Of a DNA stretch of 43,068 nucleotides, positions 15,921 through 24,124 are shown one piece after another. Each line of letters starts with the position of its first letter. Position 1 is the first letter of the stretch. Source of the DNA: Clostridia bacterium. Its GTDB lineage: Bacteria > Bacillota > Clostridia > UBA1381. A program made the position numbers and the translations under genes. The stretch covers positions 1 to 43,068 of the forward strand of contig CAAEKO010000065.1 in assembly GCA_900756545.1 (NCBI GenBank), read 5' to 3'. Below the pieces are notes generated by a model. That model saw only the letters and a program-made list of their open reading frames with translations. It did no database searches and was not told where the DNA came from.

Positions 15921-15959
15921 TGGTGCAATCCGGCAGGGTTGCACCAATTTTATTGTTTG
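15921..15959 (+). terminator. Intrinsic terminator or attenuator before the ACT-UPF0210 pair
   Basis: TGGTGCAATCC at 15921-15931 pairs with GGGTTGCACCA at 15936-15946 (one G-U) around a GGCA loop, followed by the T-rich ATTTTATTGTTTG. It lies 23 bases before the ACT gene. A TATAAT at 15898-15903 with no good -35 precedes it, so if a promoter lies there the hairpin would be an attenuator in the leader. Confidence 0.75.
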
Positions 15960-15981
15960 TACGGTTTATGAGGAGGAAAAA

Positions 15982-16245
15982 ATGAAAGCAGTTGTGACGG
16001 TAGTTGGAAAAGATAAAGTCGGGATCATTGCCAAGGTCAGTAATGTCTTGTATGAAAATAATGTAAATATTCTGGATATATCGCAAACCATCATGCAGGA
16101 TATGTTTACTATGATTATGCTGGTGGATATGGCCAGCGCCACAGCAAAAGAACTGTCTGATAAGCTGAACGTGATTGCGGCGGAAATGGGGCTTTCGATC
16201 CATCTTCAGAATCAGGCGCTTTTTGAGTCTATGCATAGGATATAA
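15982..16245 (+). CDS. Small ACT-domain protein, UPF0237 family
   Basis: This 87-residue protein is a single ACT domain starting MKAVVTVVGKDKVGIIAKVSNVL and continuing with NVNILDISQTIMQDMFTMIM. ACT-only proteins of the UPF0237 family are probably amino acid-sensing regulators. In many anaerobes this gene is directly followed, as here after only 11 bases, by a UPF0210 gene. That pairing suggests a shared role, but none is known. A strong GAGGAGG precedes the ATG. Confidence 0.88.
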   Translation: MKAVVTVVGKDKVGIIAKVSNVLYENNVNILDISQTIMQDMFTMIMLVDMASATAKELSDKLNVIAAEMGLSIHLQNQALFESMHRI

Positions 16246-16256
16246 GAGGTGGCGGT

Positions 16257-17624
16257 ATGATAAATCCTTTTGAAATTATGGAAACGATCGACATGATCGA
16301 CAAAGAAAATCTGGATATTCGGACGATTACCATGGGCATCAGCCTGAAAAACTGTACAGACCCGGACGTAGACAGAGCATGTGAAAAGATATATCAAAAA
16401 ATAACCGAATATGCGAAAGATTTGGTAAAAGTCGGGGAAGATATTGAAGAGCAGTACGGAATCCCAATCATCAATAAACGGATTTCCGTTACGCCAGTAT
16501 CGGCAGTAATTGATGCGCTGGATGATCCTAGTACAGAGAAGTGTGTAAAAGTGGCAAAGACGCTGGATAAAGCGGCGAAAACTGTGGGAGTGAATTTTAT
16601 CGGCGGTTTTAGCGCTCTTGTTCATAAAGGTTTTACAGAAGGCGAGCGGATATTGATTCAATCTATACCAGAGGTGCTGTCGTCAACCGATTTGGTCTGC
16701 TCCAGTGTGAATGTTGCCACGACGCGGGCCGGTATTAATATGGACGCAGTAAAAGAAATGGGCGAGGTCGTGAAAAAGGCGGCTGAGCTGACAAAGGAAA
16801 CCGATGGTTTTGCGTGCGCGAAGCTTGTCGTATTTGCCAACGCGGTAGAAGATAACCCATTTATGGCAGGCGCGTTTCACGGCGAAGGTGAAGGGGACTG
16901 CGTAATTAATGTGGGCGTAAGCGGCCCTGGCGTTGTGAAATGCGCGCTAGAAAAGGTGAAAGGCCAGCCATTTGGCATTGTGGCGGACACGATCAAAAAA
17001 ACTGCGTTTAAAATTACCCGAATGGGACAGTTGGTCGCGCAGGAGGCTTCCCGGCGGCTGAATGTGCCCTTTGGTATTGTGGATTTATCCCTGGCGCCTA
17101 CACCTGCTGTGGGCGACAGCGTTGCATATATTCTGGAAGAAATAGGGCTGGAAAAATGCGGCGCTCATGGTACGACTGCGGCCTTGGCTATGTTGAACGA
17201 TGCAGTCAAGAAGGGCGGTATTATGGCGTCTTCCTATGTAGGCGGCTTGTCCGGTGCGTTTATTCCGGTCAGCGAGGACGCGGGGATGATCGAGGCGGCA
17301 AAAATCGGGGCATTAAGTCTGGAAAAGCTGGAGGCTATGACTTGTGTATGTTCTGTGGGGCTGGACATGATCGTGATTCCTGGGGACACGCCGGAAACTA
17401 CGATTTCCGCGATCATTGCGGATGAGGCGGCGATCGGGGTTGTAAATTCAAAAACAACAGCAGTCCGTATCATTCCCGCACCGGGTAAAAAAGTAGGCGA
17501 CGTTGTGGAATTCGGCGGTCTTTTAGGCACAGGTCCTGTCATGCCCGTAAGCCGGTTTGACAGCGGGGAATTTATCCGCCGCGGCGGCAGAATTCCGGCG
17601 CCGCTCCAAAGCCTGAAGAATTAA
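16257..17624 (+). CDS. UPF0210 (DUF711, PFL-like) protein of unknown function
   Basis: This 455-residue protein belongs to UPF0210/DUF711. It starts MINPFEIMETIDMID and includes IRTITMGISLKNC, INKRISVTPVSAVID and FIGGFSALVHKGFT. Later it has GAFHGEGEGDCVINVGVSGPGVV and IPGDTPETTISAIIADEAAIG. Structures of the family resemble the barrel of glycyl radical enzymes such as pyruvate formate-lyase, but I see no glycyl radical loop (RVxGY), so radical chemistry should not be assumed. It is co-transcribed with the ACT protein just upstream. The V-ATPase operon begins 37 bases further on without a visible terminator, so read-through into it is likely. Confidence 0.9.
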   Translation: MINPFEIMETIDMIDKENLDIRTITMGISLKNCTDPDVDRACEKIYQKITEYAKDLVKVGEDIEEQYGIPIINKRISVTPVSAVIDALDDPSTEKCVKVAKTLDKAAKTVGVNFIGGFSALVHKGFTEGERILIQSIPEVLSSTDLVCSSVNVATTRAGINMDAVKEMGEVVKKAAELTKETDGFACAKLVVFANAVEDNPFMAGAFHGEGEGDCVINVGVSGPGVVKCALEKVKGQPFGIVADTIKKTAFKITRMGQLVAQEASRRLNVPFGIVDLSLAPTPAVGDSVAYILEEIGLEKCGAHGTTAALAMLNDAVKKGGIMASSYVGGLSGAFIPVSEDAGMIEAAKIGALSLEKLEAMTCVCSVGLDMIVIPGDTPETTISAIIADEAAIGVVNSKTTAVRIIPAPGKKVGDVVEFGGLLGTGPVMPVSRFDSGEFIRRGGRIPAPLQSLKN

Positions 17625-17661
17625 TTTGCCGCAGGTATAATCTTGAGAAGGAGATGTTTTC

Positions 17662-17985
17662 ATGGAGGAGATCATTCGTCAGCTGATTGAGCTGGAGGAA
17701 CAGGCACAGGCAATCGTGAAGGATGCGGAGGATAAAAAAGAGCATTTTTCGGAAACGATTCATCAGGATGTGGAAAAGCTGCACCAGGAAATTGCTCGGA
17801 AAGTACAGAAGAAAGATGAGAAAATCTCACAGATAGAATTAGAATACGCACAGAAGCAAATTGCAATGCTAAAAGAAGAATATGCACATGCGGAACAGGC
17901 AATGCTAAAAAAAGCAGATGAAAATATGGATAATTGGGTACAGCAGGTATATCAGGCAGTGGTTTCAGCGGCTGCGAAGGAGTGA
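17662..17985 (+). CDS. V-type ATPase coiled-coil subunit (G/H-type stalk protein)
   Basis: This 107-residue protein is almost entirely a charged helix (EEIIRQLIELEEQAQAIVKDAEDKKEHFSE and onward, with regularly spaced hydrophobics). Such proteins at the start of A/V-ATPase operons form the peripheral stalk as a heterodimer with subunit E. The family name varies (subunit H, G or NtpF). The assignment rests on its predicted coiled coil and position: it is first in the operon and followed after six bases by subunit C. A ribosome site AAGGAG precedes it by eight bases. Confidence 0.8.
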   Translation: MEEIIRQLIELEEQAQAIVKDAEDKKEHFSETIHQDVEKLHQEIARKVQKKDEKISQIELEYAQKQIAMLKEEYAHAEQAMLKKADENMDNWVQQVYQAVVSAAAKE

Positions 17986-17991
17986 GACGGC

Positions 17992-19029
17992 ATGAACACA
18001 TACAGCGCGATTGCCACAAAACTAAAGGCAATGCATGCCGGCGTCTTGACACAGGCCGATTATGAACAGCTTCTTTCCAAAGCGACAGTGGGAGACGTCT
18101 GCGCATATTTAAAACACAATACTTCGTATCGAGATGTGCTCAAGGATGTGAATGAATATAATATTCATCGTTTCGAATTGGAAGTATGTTTGCAAAAAGG
18201 CATGAAGAATGATTTCTTTAGATTATATGAATTTGTAGATTTCAATAAGCGGAGAATGATGCGGTTTATTTTCATGCAGGAGGAAATTGAGTTTTTAAAA
18301 CGGGCGATTCGTTATGCGTGCAGTGAACAGTCCGAAGAAAATCTGCGTCTGCCGTATCAGGGAGATCCGTTTTTCTTGCAGCATTCCCAAATTGACGTCG
18401 ATATGATTTTACGGGCCAGCACATTGTCCGATGTGGTAGAGGCTTGTAAAAAATCGGAATATTATGCGGTTTTAAACCGTGCAGTTAATGTAGACCCAGA
18501 TCCTACAGCCGTAGTTATGATTTTAGACCGGTATTATTTTAACAAGCTATGGCGGGGAAAAAAACGTTTTATAGAAAAATCGCAGATTGAAATTTTTTCG
18601 GATTATATAGGAATGGACATTGACGCATTAAATATTTTATGGATATACCGATGCAAAAAATATTTTAAAACGCCGCCGGAGTTCATTTATACCTATATTA
18701 TTCCCATTTATCGGAAGCTTACCCAGTCAGATATCGCCGGCATGGTGGACGCGCCGGATGTGAACGCCTGTGAGGAAGCGATCCGGAAAACACGGTATAT
18801 GTTTTTGCTGGATAATTTGGCTGAAAACGCTTTTCCAGATGAAAATTATAATATGATGCGGTATAACGCCGCGAAACAAGCCTTCAGGAGGCATTTGATG
18901 TCAGTAACCGGGATATTCGCCTATTTTGATTTAAAACAAAAGGAGCTGCTGAATATCAAAACAATTATAGAAGGCGTACGGTATCAAGTCGATCCTCAGG
19001 TAATCCGGAATCATATTTATGTTGGATAG
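17992..19029 (+). CDS. ntpC: V-type ATPase subunit C (stalk/d-like subunit)
   Basis: Subunit C joins the central rotor shaft to the membrane ring in A/V-type ATPases. The 345-residue length matches the NtpC/AtpC family. Visible family features are the N-terminal YSAIATKLKAMHAGVL, the repeated V-ATPase C pattern of small helical modules such as DYEQLLSKATVGDVCAYLK and EIEFLKRAIRYAC, and the segment MDIDALNILWIYRCKKYF. The gene is third-party confirmed by its place between the coiled-coil subunit and subunit I. Confidence 0.92.
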   Translation: MNTYSAIATKLKAMHAGVLTQADYEQLLSKATVGDVCAYLKHNTSYRDVLKDVNEYNIHRFELEVCLQKGMKNDFFRLYEFVDFNKRRMMRFIFMQEEIEFLKRAIRYACSEQSEENLRLPYQGDPFFLQHSQIDVDMILRASTLSDVVEACKKSEYYAVLNRAVNVDPDPTAVVMILDRYYFNKLWRGKKRFIEKSQIEIFSDYIGMDIDALNILWIYRCKKYFKTPPEFIYTYIIPIYRKLTQSDIAGMVDAPDVNACEEAIRKTRYMFLLDNLAENAFPDENYNMMRYNAAKQAFRRHLMSVTGIFAYFDLKQKELLNIKTIIEGVRYQVDPQVIRNHIYVG

Positions 19030-19052
19030 AGGCGAGAAAAGGAGATGATATT

Positions 19053-20933
19053 TTGTCTGTTGTTAAGATGGAGGCCGTAACAATCGCGGGAAAATGCGAG
19101 GATTTTGAACGCGTTGTTTCGGAGCATATTTTGGACAAGGAAATCCATCTTGAAGAGGTGACGGCAGTTTTACGGGGCGATGAAAAGCTTGTCCCATATG
19201 TGGAAGATAATCTTTATGAAATGATTACCAAGGATGCGCTTGCGTTATTGGAACAATCTGATCTTGCACCGAACGATACTCTGATCAATCCGGTTACTCT
19301 CTCCAAGGAAGAAATGAAGGCCTATGTAGATAATATTAATGTACGGCTTGACGTGCTGAAAAATGAAGAACGGACATTATTGGCTGATATTGATGAGAAT
19401 GAGCGGATAATCCATCAGTTCGACGCAATGATCGGATTAGATATTAACCTGACAAAGCTGCTGGCATTCAAATTCATTAAATTCCGATTTGGCAGGCTGC
19501 CCCAGAGCAGCTGGCGTACGCTGGAAACTTTTCTGGGTGATCTAAATACGATTTTTCTGACGGTATCTCAGGATAAGGATGAGGTCTGGGGCATCTACTT
19601 TGTTCCCAGGCAATTTGCCCAGCGGGTAGATGCTGTGTTTGATTCCCTGTATTTTCAGCGGCTCCGTATTTCGGAGAAAGCGGTAGGCACGCCAGAGGAA
19701 ACACAAATCAGCCTGAAACAAGAAATTGAAGAAAAACGGGCCAAAATTCAAGAGCTTCGGCAGCAAATTCAAACTGTGGTATCAGCGGAAAAGGACAATA
19801 TTTCTGATATTTATATTACAGCAAAGCAGGAAGGACGAATCGCAGCAGTACGGAAAAAAGCAGCGCACAGTAAAGAATTTTTCTATATTGTAGGCTGGAT
19901 GCCCAAAAGGAAAGCGAAAAGCATGGAGGCTGAACTAAAGGCTGAACCGGGAATTATCGTATTCCGGGAATCCCCCCAGAATTTTGATATATCCAAACCG
20001 CCTACCAAGCTGAAGAATCCGCGTGTGTTTAAGCCTTTTGAAATGTTTGTCACTATGTACGGACTTCCGGCATACGGCGAGATTGATCCTACGCCGATCT
20101 TGGCAATTACCTATATCTTTTTGTTCGGAATTATGTTCGGCGATGTAGGGCAGAGTGCGTTATTTGCCATATTTGGTTATCTGATTTATCGGAAAAAGAA
20201 AAGCTCCCTTGCCGCCATTGTTTCTACGGTAGGAATTTCAGGGATATTTTTTGGTTTTGTCTACGGCAGTATATTTGGCAATGAAACCTTGCTTACACCA
20301 TTCCGCGTGATTGAGCCAATGGAAAAGATTATGTTCATGCTGATATCTACTGTGTCTATGGGCGTGCTCATCATCTTATTCTGTATGGGTATCAGTATGA
20401 TCAATGCAGTCAAAAACCGGAATATCGGTGAATTGCTGTTCAGCCCGAATGGAATTTCGGGAATGCTTTTCTACATCTCATTGATTTTGCTGATTTTGAA
20501 TATGGTCTTAAAATGGGGGCTGCCGAATATTGTTTTCGGCGTGATTATGGTGGTTACGTTTCTGGGGATGTATCTGCAAGAGCCGTTGTCGGCGTTGGTA
20601 GCCGGAAAAAAAGGCTGGTTGCCGAAATCAGGCATGTTTTATGTCGAAAGCTTTTTTGAAATGTTTGATGTTTTCTTAAGCTTTATCACAAATACTATAT
20701 CCTTTCTGCGTGTAGGCGCTTTTGCGATCATCCATGTGGGAATGATGATGGTGGTTGATGTGCTGGCGGCGAAAAACGGTATGGCTGCGGGACTCATTAT
20801 ACGAATATTCGGGAATATCCTTGTCATGGGACTAGAAGGTCTGATAGTTGGCATACAGGTTCTGCGTCTGGAATATTATGAAATGTTCAGCCGTTACTTC
20901 AAGGGCGACGGTAAAGAATTTAAAAGTATTTAA
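19053..20933 (+). CDS. ntpI: V-type ATPase subunit I (membrane a-type subunit)
   Basis: Subunit I is the membrane stator that forms the ion half-channels next to the rotor ring. The 626-residue protein has a soluble N-terminal half (about 1-330, with long helices near 105-135 and 215-260) and a C-terminal half with about seven to eight membrane segments. The membrane half includes LAITYIFLFGIMFGDVGQSALFAIFGYLI and the conserved arginine in ISFLRVGAFAIIHVG, which works opposite the ring glutamate. The start is a TTG at 19053 with GGAG ending eight bases upstream; no ATG fits. It overlaps nothing and is followed by subunit K after 16 bases. Confidence 0.95.
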   Translation: MSVVKMEAVTIAGKCEDFERVVSEHILDKEIHLEEVTAVLRGDEKLVPYVEDNLYEMITKDALALLEQSDLAPNDTLINPVTLSKEEMKAYVDNINVRLDVLKNEERTLLADIDENERIIHQFDAMIGLDINLTKLLAFKFIKFRFGRLPQSSWRTLETFLGDLNTIFLTVSQDKDEVWGIYFVPRQFAQRVDAVFDSLYFQRLRISEKAVGTPEETQISLKQEIEEKRAKIQELRQQIQTVVSAEKDNISDIYITAKQEGRIAAVRKKAAHSKEFFYIVGWMPKRKAKSMEAELKAEPGIIVFRESPQNFDISKPPTKLKNPRVFKPFEMFVTMYGLPAYGEIDPTPILAITYIFLFGIMFGDVGQSALFAIFGYLIYRKKKSSLAAIVSTVGISGIFFGFVYGSIFGNETLLTPFRVIEPMEKIMFMLISTVSMGVLIILFCMGISMINAVKNRNIGELLFSPNGISGMLFYISLILLILNMVLKWGLPNIVFGVIMVVTFLGMYLQEPLSALVAGKKGWLPKSGMFYVESFFEMFDVFLSFITNTISFLRVGAFAIIHVGMMMVVDVLAAKNGMAAGLIIRIFGNILVMGLEGLIVGIQVLRLEYYEMFSRYFKGDGKEFKSI

Positions 20934-20949
20934 TTTGGGAGGTCATTTT

Positions 20950-21372
20950 ATGTTTACAAAAATTTTAATGTCAGCTTTGTTAATCCTGATGGCGTTGAGC
21001 GTACTGGTTCCTTATATTTGGTACAGAGCCACAGACAAGCAAAAAGGAAAGCAGTGTCTTTTGATGAATACCATCAGCTTTTTCGGTCTGTTCGCAGTTA
21101 CGTCTATTTCTATGTTCGCAATGGCGCCGTCGGCTTTTGCAGTCGGTGAGGGGGCAGAAGCAGTCAGCGGACTTGCCTATATTGGCGCGGCTTTGGCAAC
21201 AGGCTTATCCGGTATCGGCGGCGGTATAGCAGTTGCCTCCGCGGCGTCGGCGGCAATCGGGGCTATGAGTGAAAACGAAAAGATTATGGGTAAAACGCTA
21301 ATTTTCGTTGCGTTGGCAGAAGGTATCGCACTGTACGGTTTGATTATCTCCCTGCTGATCCTGTTCAGTTAA
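20950..21372 (+). CDS. ntpK: V-type ATPase subunit K (proteolipid c ring) with extra N-terminal membrane segments
   Basis: Subunit K forms the rotating ring that carries ions. The 140-residue protein has one canonical two-helix hairpin at about 72-140, with the glycine-rich helix GLAYIGAALATGLSGIGGGIAVA and the ion-binding helix LIFVALAEGIALYGLIISLLI. Glu124 is the predicted ion-binding residue. Ahead of it are two further hydrophobic segments, residues 5-24 and 37-64. The second ends MAPSAFAVGEG and looks like a signal-peptidase site. So the protein is neither a simple 8-kDa nor a typical 16-kDa double-hairpin subunit. I do not see a Gln pattern that would settle sodium versus proton use. 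ATG 20950 has GGGAGG upstream; a longer frame into the previous gene is not credible. Confidence 0.9.
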   Translation: MFTKILMSALLILMALSVLVPYIWYRATDKQKGKQCLLMNTISFFGLFAVTSISMFAMAPSAFAVGEGAEAVSGLAYIGAALATGLSGIGGGIAVASAASAAIGAMSENEKIMGKTLIFVALAEGIALYGLIISLLILFS

Positions 21373-21389
21373 TCGAAGGACTGGCCGCT

Positions 21390-21698
21390 ATGAAAATGTA
21401 TTTAATCAGCGATAATATTGATACGCAGATCGGTATGCGGCTGGCAGGGGTAGAGGGCTGTGTTGTCCATCGGCCTGAGCATGTTTTGGAAGAGCTGAAA
21501 AAAGCCCAGAAGGATCCGGAGATCGGCGTTATTTTGCTAACGGAAAAGCTGAGCAGGCTTGTACCGGAGTTGGTCAGCAGTATGAAGCTTGATTCTGACG
21601 CACCCCTGATTGTAGAAATTCCAGACCGGCACGGCAGCCGTGATATTGTAGATAGTATTAACCGGCATGTCCGGGAAGCGATTGGACTAAAAATGTGA
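21390..21698 (+). CDS. ntpG: V-type ATPase subunit F
   Basis: Subunit F is a small rotor-shaft protein that sits with subunit D. The 102-residue product starts MKMYLISDNIDTQIGMRLAGVEG and has the family's alternating strand-helix pattern, with EIGVILLTEKLSRLVPELV and APLIVEIPDRHGS. The ATG at 21390 is ten bases after GAAGGA; ATG at 21396 is also possible. The gene lies between K and E. Confidence 0.9.
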   Translation: MKMYLISDNIDTQIGMRLAGVEGCVVHRPEHVLEELKKAQKDPEIGVILLTEKLSRLVPELVSSMKLDSDAPLIVEIPDRHGSRDIVDSINRHVREAIGLKM

Positions 21699-21708
21699 GG
21701 TGAAGGAC

Positions 21709-22305
21709 ATGGCAGGTATTGAAAAGAAACTGGCTTCCTTTTCCAGTCTGATTCTGGGCGAGGCTAAAGAACAGCAGGCTAAGATCATGGAGGAAGTTAA
21801 TAAAGAAAAAAGCAAAATTATGCAGGACAAGGAAATGGAATTCTTGACCGAGGCATATGAGGATATTCAGAAAATTGTATCAAAGTGTGAGAAATCCGGT
21901 AATGAACAGGTATTGAAAATTGAAATGGAATTAAAGAAGGACCTGATCGTAAAAAGAGAGCAAATTGTGGATACGGTGTTTGACCGAGTTACAGTGCAGA
22001 TTGAAGAATTTCGGAAAACACCAGCTTATCAGGATTGGCTGGTGGAATTGTCGAAAAAGGCGATTGCGGAGATTGGCGGTGAAAATTGCCGAATCCATCT
22101 TACCAAAGCAGACGCCAGTTACAGTGCGGCGCTGGAAAAAGCGATTCCCGGAGCAACGATTGTTGTAGAAGCCGGGGACGATATGGTTGGCGGTGTGACT
22201 GTTGAAAACACGGAAAAGCATATTTTTGACGATTTCTCCATTGCCACCATGCTGGAGCACCAGCGGCAGGAATTTTTGAAAATCAGCGGATTATCTATTC
22301 GATAA
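21709..22305 (+). CDS. ntpE: V-type ATPase subunit E (peripheral stalk)
   Basis: Subunit E pairs with the coiled-coil subunit to form the peripheral stalk. The 198-residue protein has a long helical N-terminal half (residues 1-90, rich in Lys/Glu) and a compact C-terminal domain with IVVEAGDDMVGGVTVENTEKHI and DDFSIATMLEHQRQEF, typical of the family. I start at ATG 21709. A GTG at 21700 is in frame, but the AGGTGA that would serve as ribosome site overlaps it, and nothing suitable lies upstream of it. Confidence 0.92.
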   Translation: MAGIEKKLASFSSLILGEAKEQQAKIMEEVNKEKSKIMQDKEMEFLTEAYEDIQKIVSKCEKSGNEQVLKIEMELKKDLIVKREQIVDTVFDRVTVQIEEFRKTPAYQDWLVELSKKAIAEIGGENCRIHLTKADASYSAALEKAIPGATIVVEAGDDMVGGVTVENTEKHIFDDFSIATMLEHQRQEFLKISGLSIR

Positions 22306-22329
22306 TCTGGAAACGGCGGTGAATAGAAA

Positions 22330-24096
22330 TTGAGTAATAATGAAGGATATATTTTTGGCATCAACGGACCTGTCATCCATGCTAAAGGCAATGACAGCTT
22401 TAAGATGCATGAAACGGTTTTGGTGGGAGAAAAGCGCCTGATTGGTGAGATTATCGGCGTGGATTCTGACGCGGCAATTGTGCAGGTTTATGAGGAAACC
22501 ACCGGACTGAAGCCCGGTGAGCCTGTTGTTTCGTTGGGAAAGCCGTTTTCAGTAACGTTGGCGCCGGGGATACTTTCGAATATTTTTGACGGGATCGAAC
22601 GTCCGCTGAAGGTTATCAAGGACTTGTCCGGTGCGTTTATTGACCGTGGTATCAGTATTTCCAGTTTGGACGAGGAGAAAAAATGGGAGACCGCAGTCAC
22701 AGTTAGACCGGGGGATATGGTCAGCGGCGGCAGCGTGATCGCTGCAACGCAAGAAACCTCTCTGATTCAGCATAAAATTATGGTTCCGCCGGGCGTCGAA
22801 GGCATTGTGACGTGGGCCGCCCCAAATGGTAGCTATACGATCAGCGATACTTTGGTTAAGCTGGATACAAGGCATGGGGAACAGGCGCTTTCTATGAAGC
22901 AGGAGTGGCCGATCCGTGTTCAGCGTCCCTATAAAGCGCGGCGTGAAATCGACCGCCCGCTGATTACCGGGCAGCGGATTGTAGATACGATGTTCCCGAT
23001 TGCCAAAGGGGGCGCGGCGGCGATTCCCGGCGGCTTTGGAACAGGAAAGACCATGACTCAGCACCAGCTTGCAAAATGGTCTGACGCGGATATTATTGTG
23101 TACATCGGCTGCGGGGAGCGCGGCAATGAAATGACCCAGGTTTTGGAGGAATTCTCAGAGCTTTTAGACCCGAAGTCCGGAAAGCCTTTGCTTGACCGTA
23201 CGGTTTTGATTGCCAACACCTCCAATATGCCTGTTGCGGCCCGTGAAGCCAGTATTTACACGGGCATCACTTTGGCGGAATATTACCGGGATATGGGCTA
23301 CCATGTCGCAATTATGGCGGATTCCACATCTCGCTGGGCTGAGGCTTTGCGTGAAATTTCCGGCCGGCTGGAGGAAATGCCGGCAGAGGAGGGTTTCCCA
23401 GCATATCTGGCGTCTCGGCTGTCTGGATTTTATGAGCGCGCAGGATATATGGATAATTTAAATGATACAGAAGGCTCCGTTACGATTATCGGCGCTGTAT
23501 CACCTCAGGGAGCGGATTTTTCTGAACCGGTGACGCAGAACACAAAACGGTTCATCCGCTGCTTTTGGGCGCTGGATAAAAGCCTTGCTTACGCCCGGCA
23601 TTATCCGGCTATTGCATGGCTGTCCAGCTATTCGGAATATGTAGATGATCTGGAGGGCTGGTATACAGAGCATATCAACCGGCGTTTTATTAAAGACCGA
23701 AACCAAATGATGAATATTTTGCAGGAAGAAAGTAACCTGATGGAAATTGTAAAGCTGATCGGCGAGGATGTTTTGCCGGATGAGCAAAGAGCTGTATTGG
23801 AAATCGCCCGGGTGATCCGGCTCGGCTTCCTTCAGCAGAACGCTTATCATGCCGAGGATACTTATGTGCCGCTGGAGAAGCAGTTTCGGATGATGGACGT
23901 CATGCTGCATCTATATAAACGTGTCAATGACATTATCGGTAGAGGCATTCTTTTGTCTAAAATCAAGGAAAGTGGAATTATGGAAGAGGTTGTCCGTATG
24001 AAATATAATATTTCCAATAATGACATAGCAGCCTTTGACACGCTGAAACAGAAAATTGACAAAGCGGCTGATGATATCATCCGCCAAAACAGTTGA
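22330..24096 (+). CDS. ntpA: V-type ATPase catalytic subunit A
   Basis: Subunit A hydrolyses or makes ATP in the soluble head. The 588-residue length matches the family. The N-terminal barrel starts SNNEGYIFGINGPVIHAKG. The large A-specific insertion (non-homologous region) is at about 115-190. The P-loop is GGFGTGKTMTQHQ near 235, followed by CGERGNEMTQVLEEF and ADSTSRWAEALREISGRL. A TTG start at 22330 fits the family N-terminus; upstream GGCGGTGA is a weak ribosome site. It is followed closely by subunit B. Confidence 0.97.
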   Translation: MSNNEGYIFGINGPVIHAKGNDSFKMHETVLVGEKRLIGEIIGVDSDAAIVQVYEETTGLKPGEPVVSLGKPFSVTLAPGILSNIFDGIERPLKVIKDLSGAFIDRGISISSLDEEKKWETAVTVRPGDMVSGGSVIAATQETSLIQHKIMVPPGVEGIVTWAAPNGSYTISDTLVKLDTRHGEQALSMKQEWPIRVQRPYKARREIDRPLITGQRIVDTMFPIAKGGAAAIPGGFGTGKTMTQHQLAKWSDADIIVYIGCGERGNEMTQVLEEFSELLDPKSGKPLLDRTVLIANTSNMPVAAREASIYTGITLAEYYRDMGYHVAIMADSTSRWAEALREISGRLEEMPAEEGFPAYLASRLSGFYERAGYMDNLNDTEGSVTIIGAVSPQGADFSEPVTQNTKRFIRCFWALDKSLAYARHYPAIAWLSSYSEYVDDLEGWYTEHINRRFIKDRNQMMNILQEESNLMEIVKLIGEDVLPDEQRAVLEIARVIRLGFLQQNAYHAEDTYVPLEKQFRMMDVMLHLYKRVNDIIGRGILLSKIKESGIMEEVVRMKYNISNNDIAAFDTLKQKIDKAADDIIRQNS

Positions 24097-24124
24097 TTTT
24101 GTACCGGAAAGGAATGAATACACA

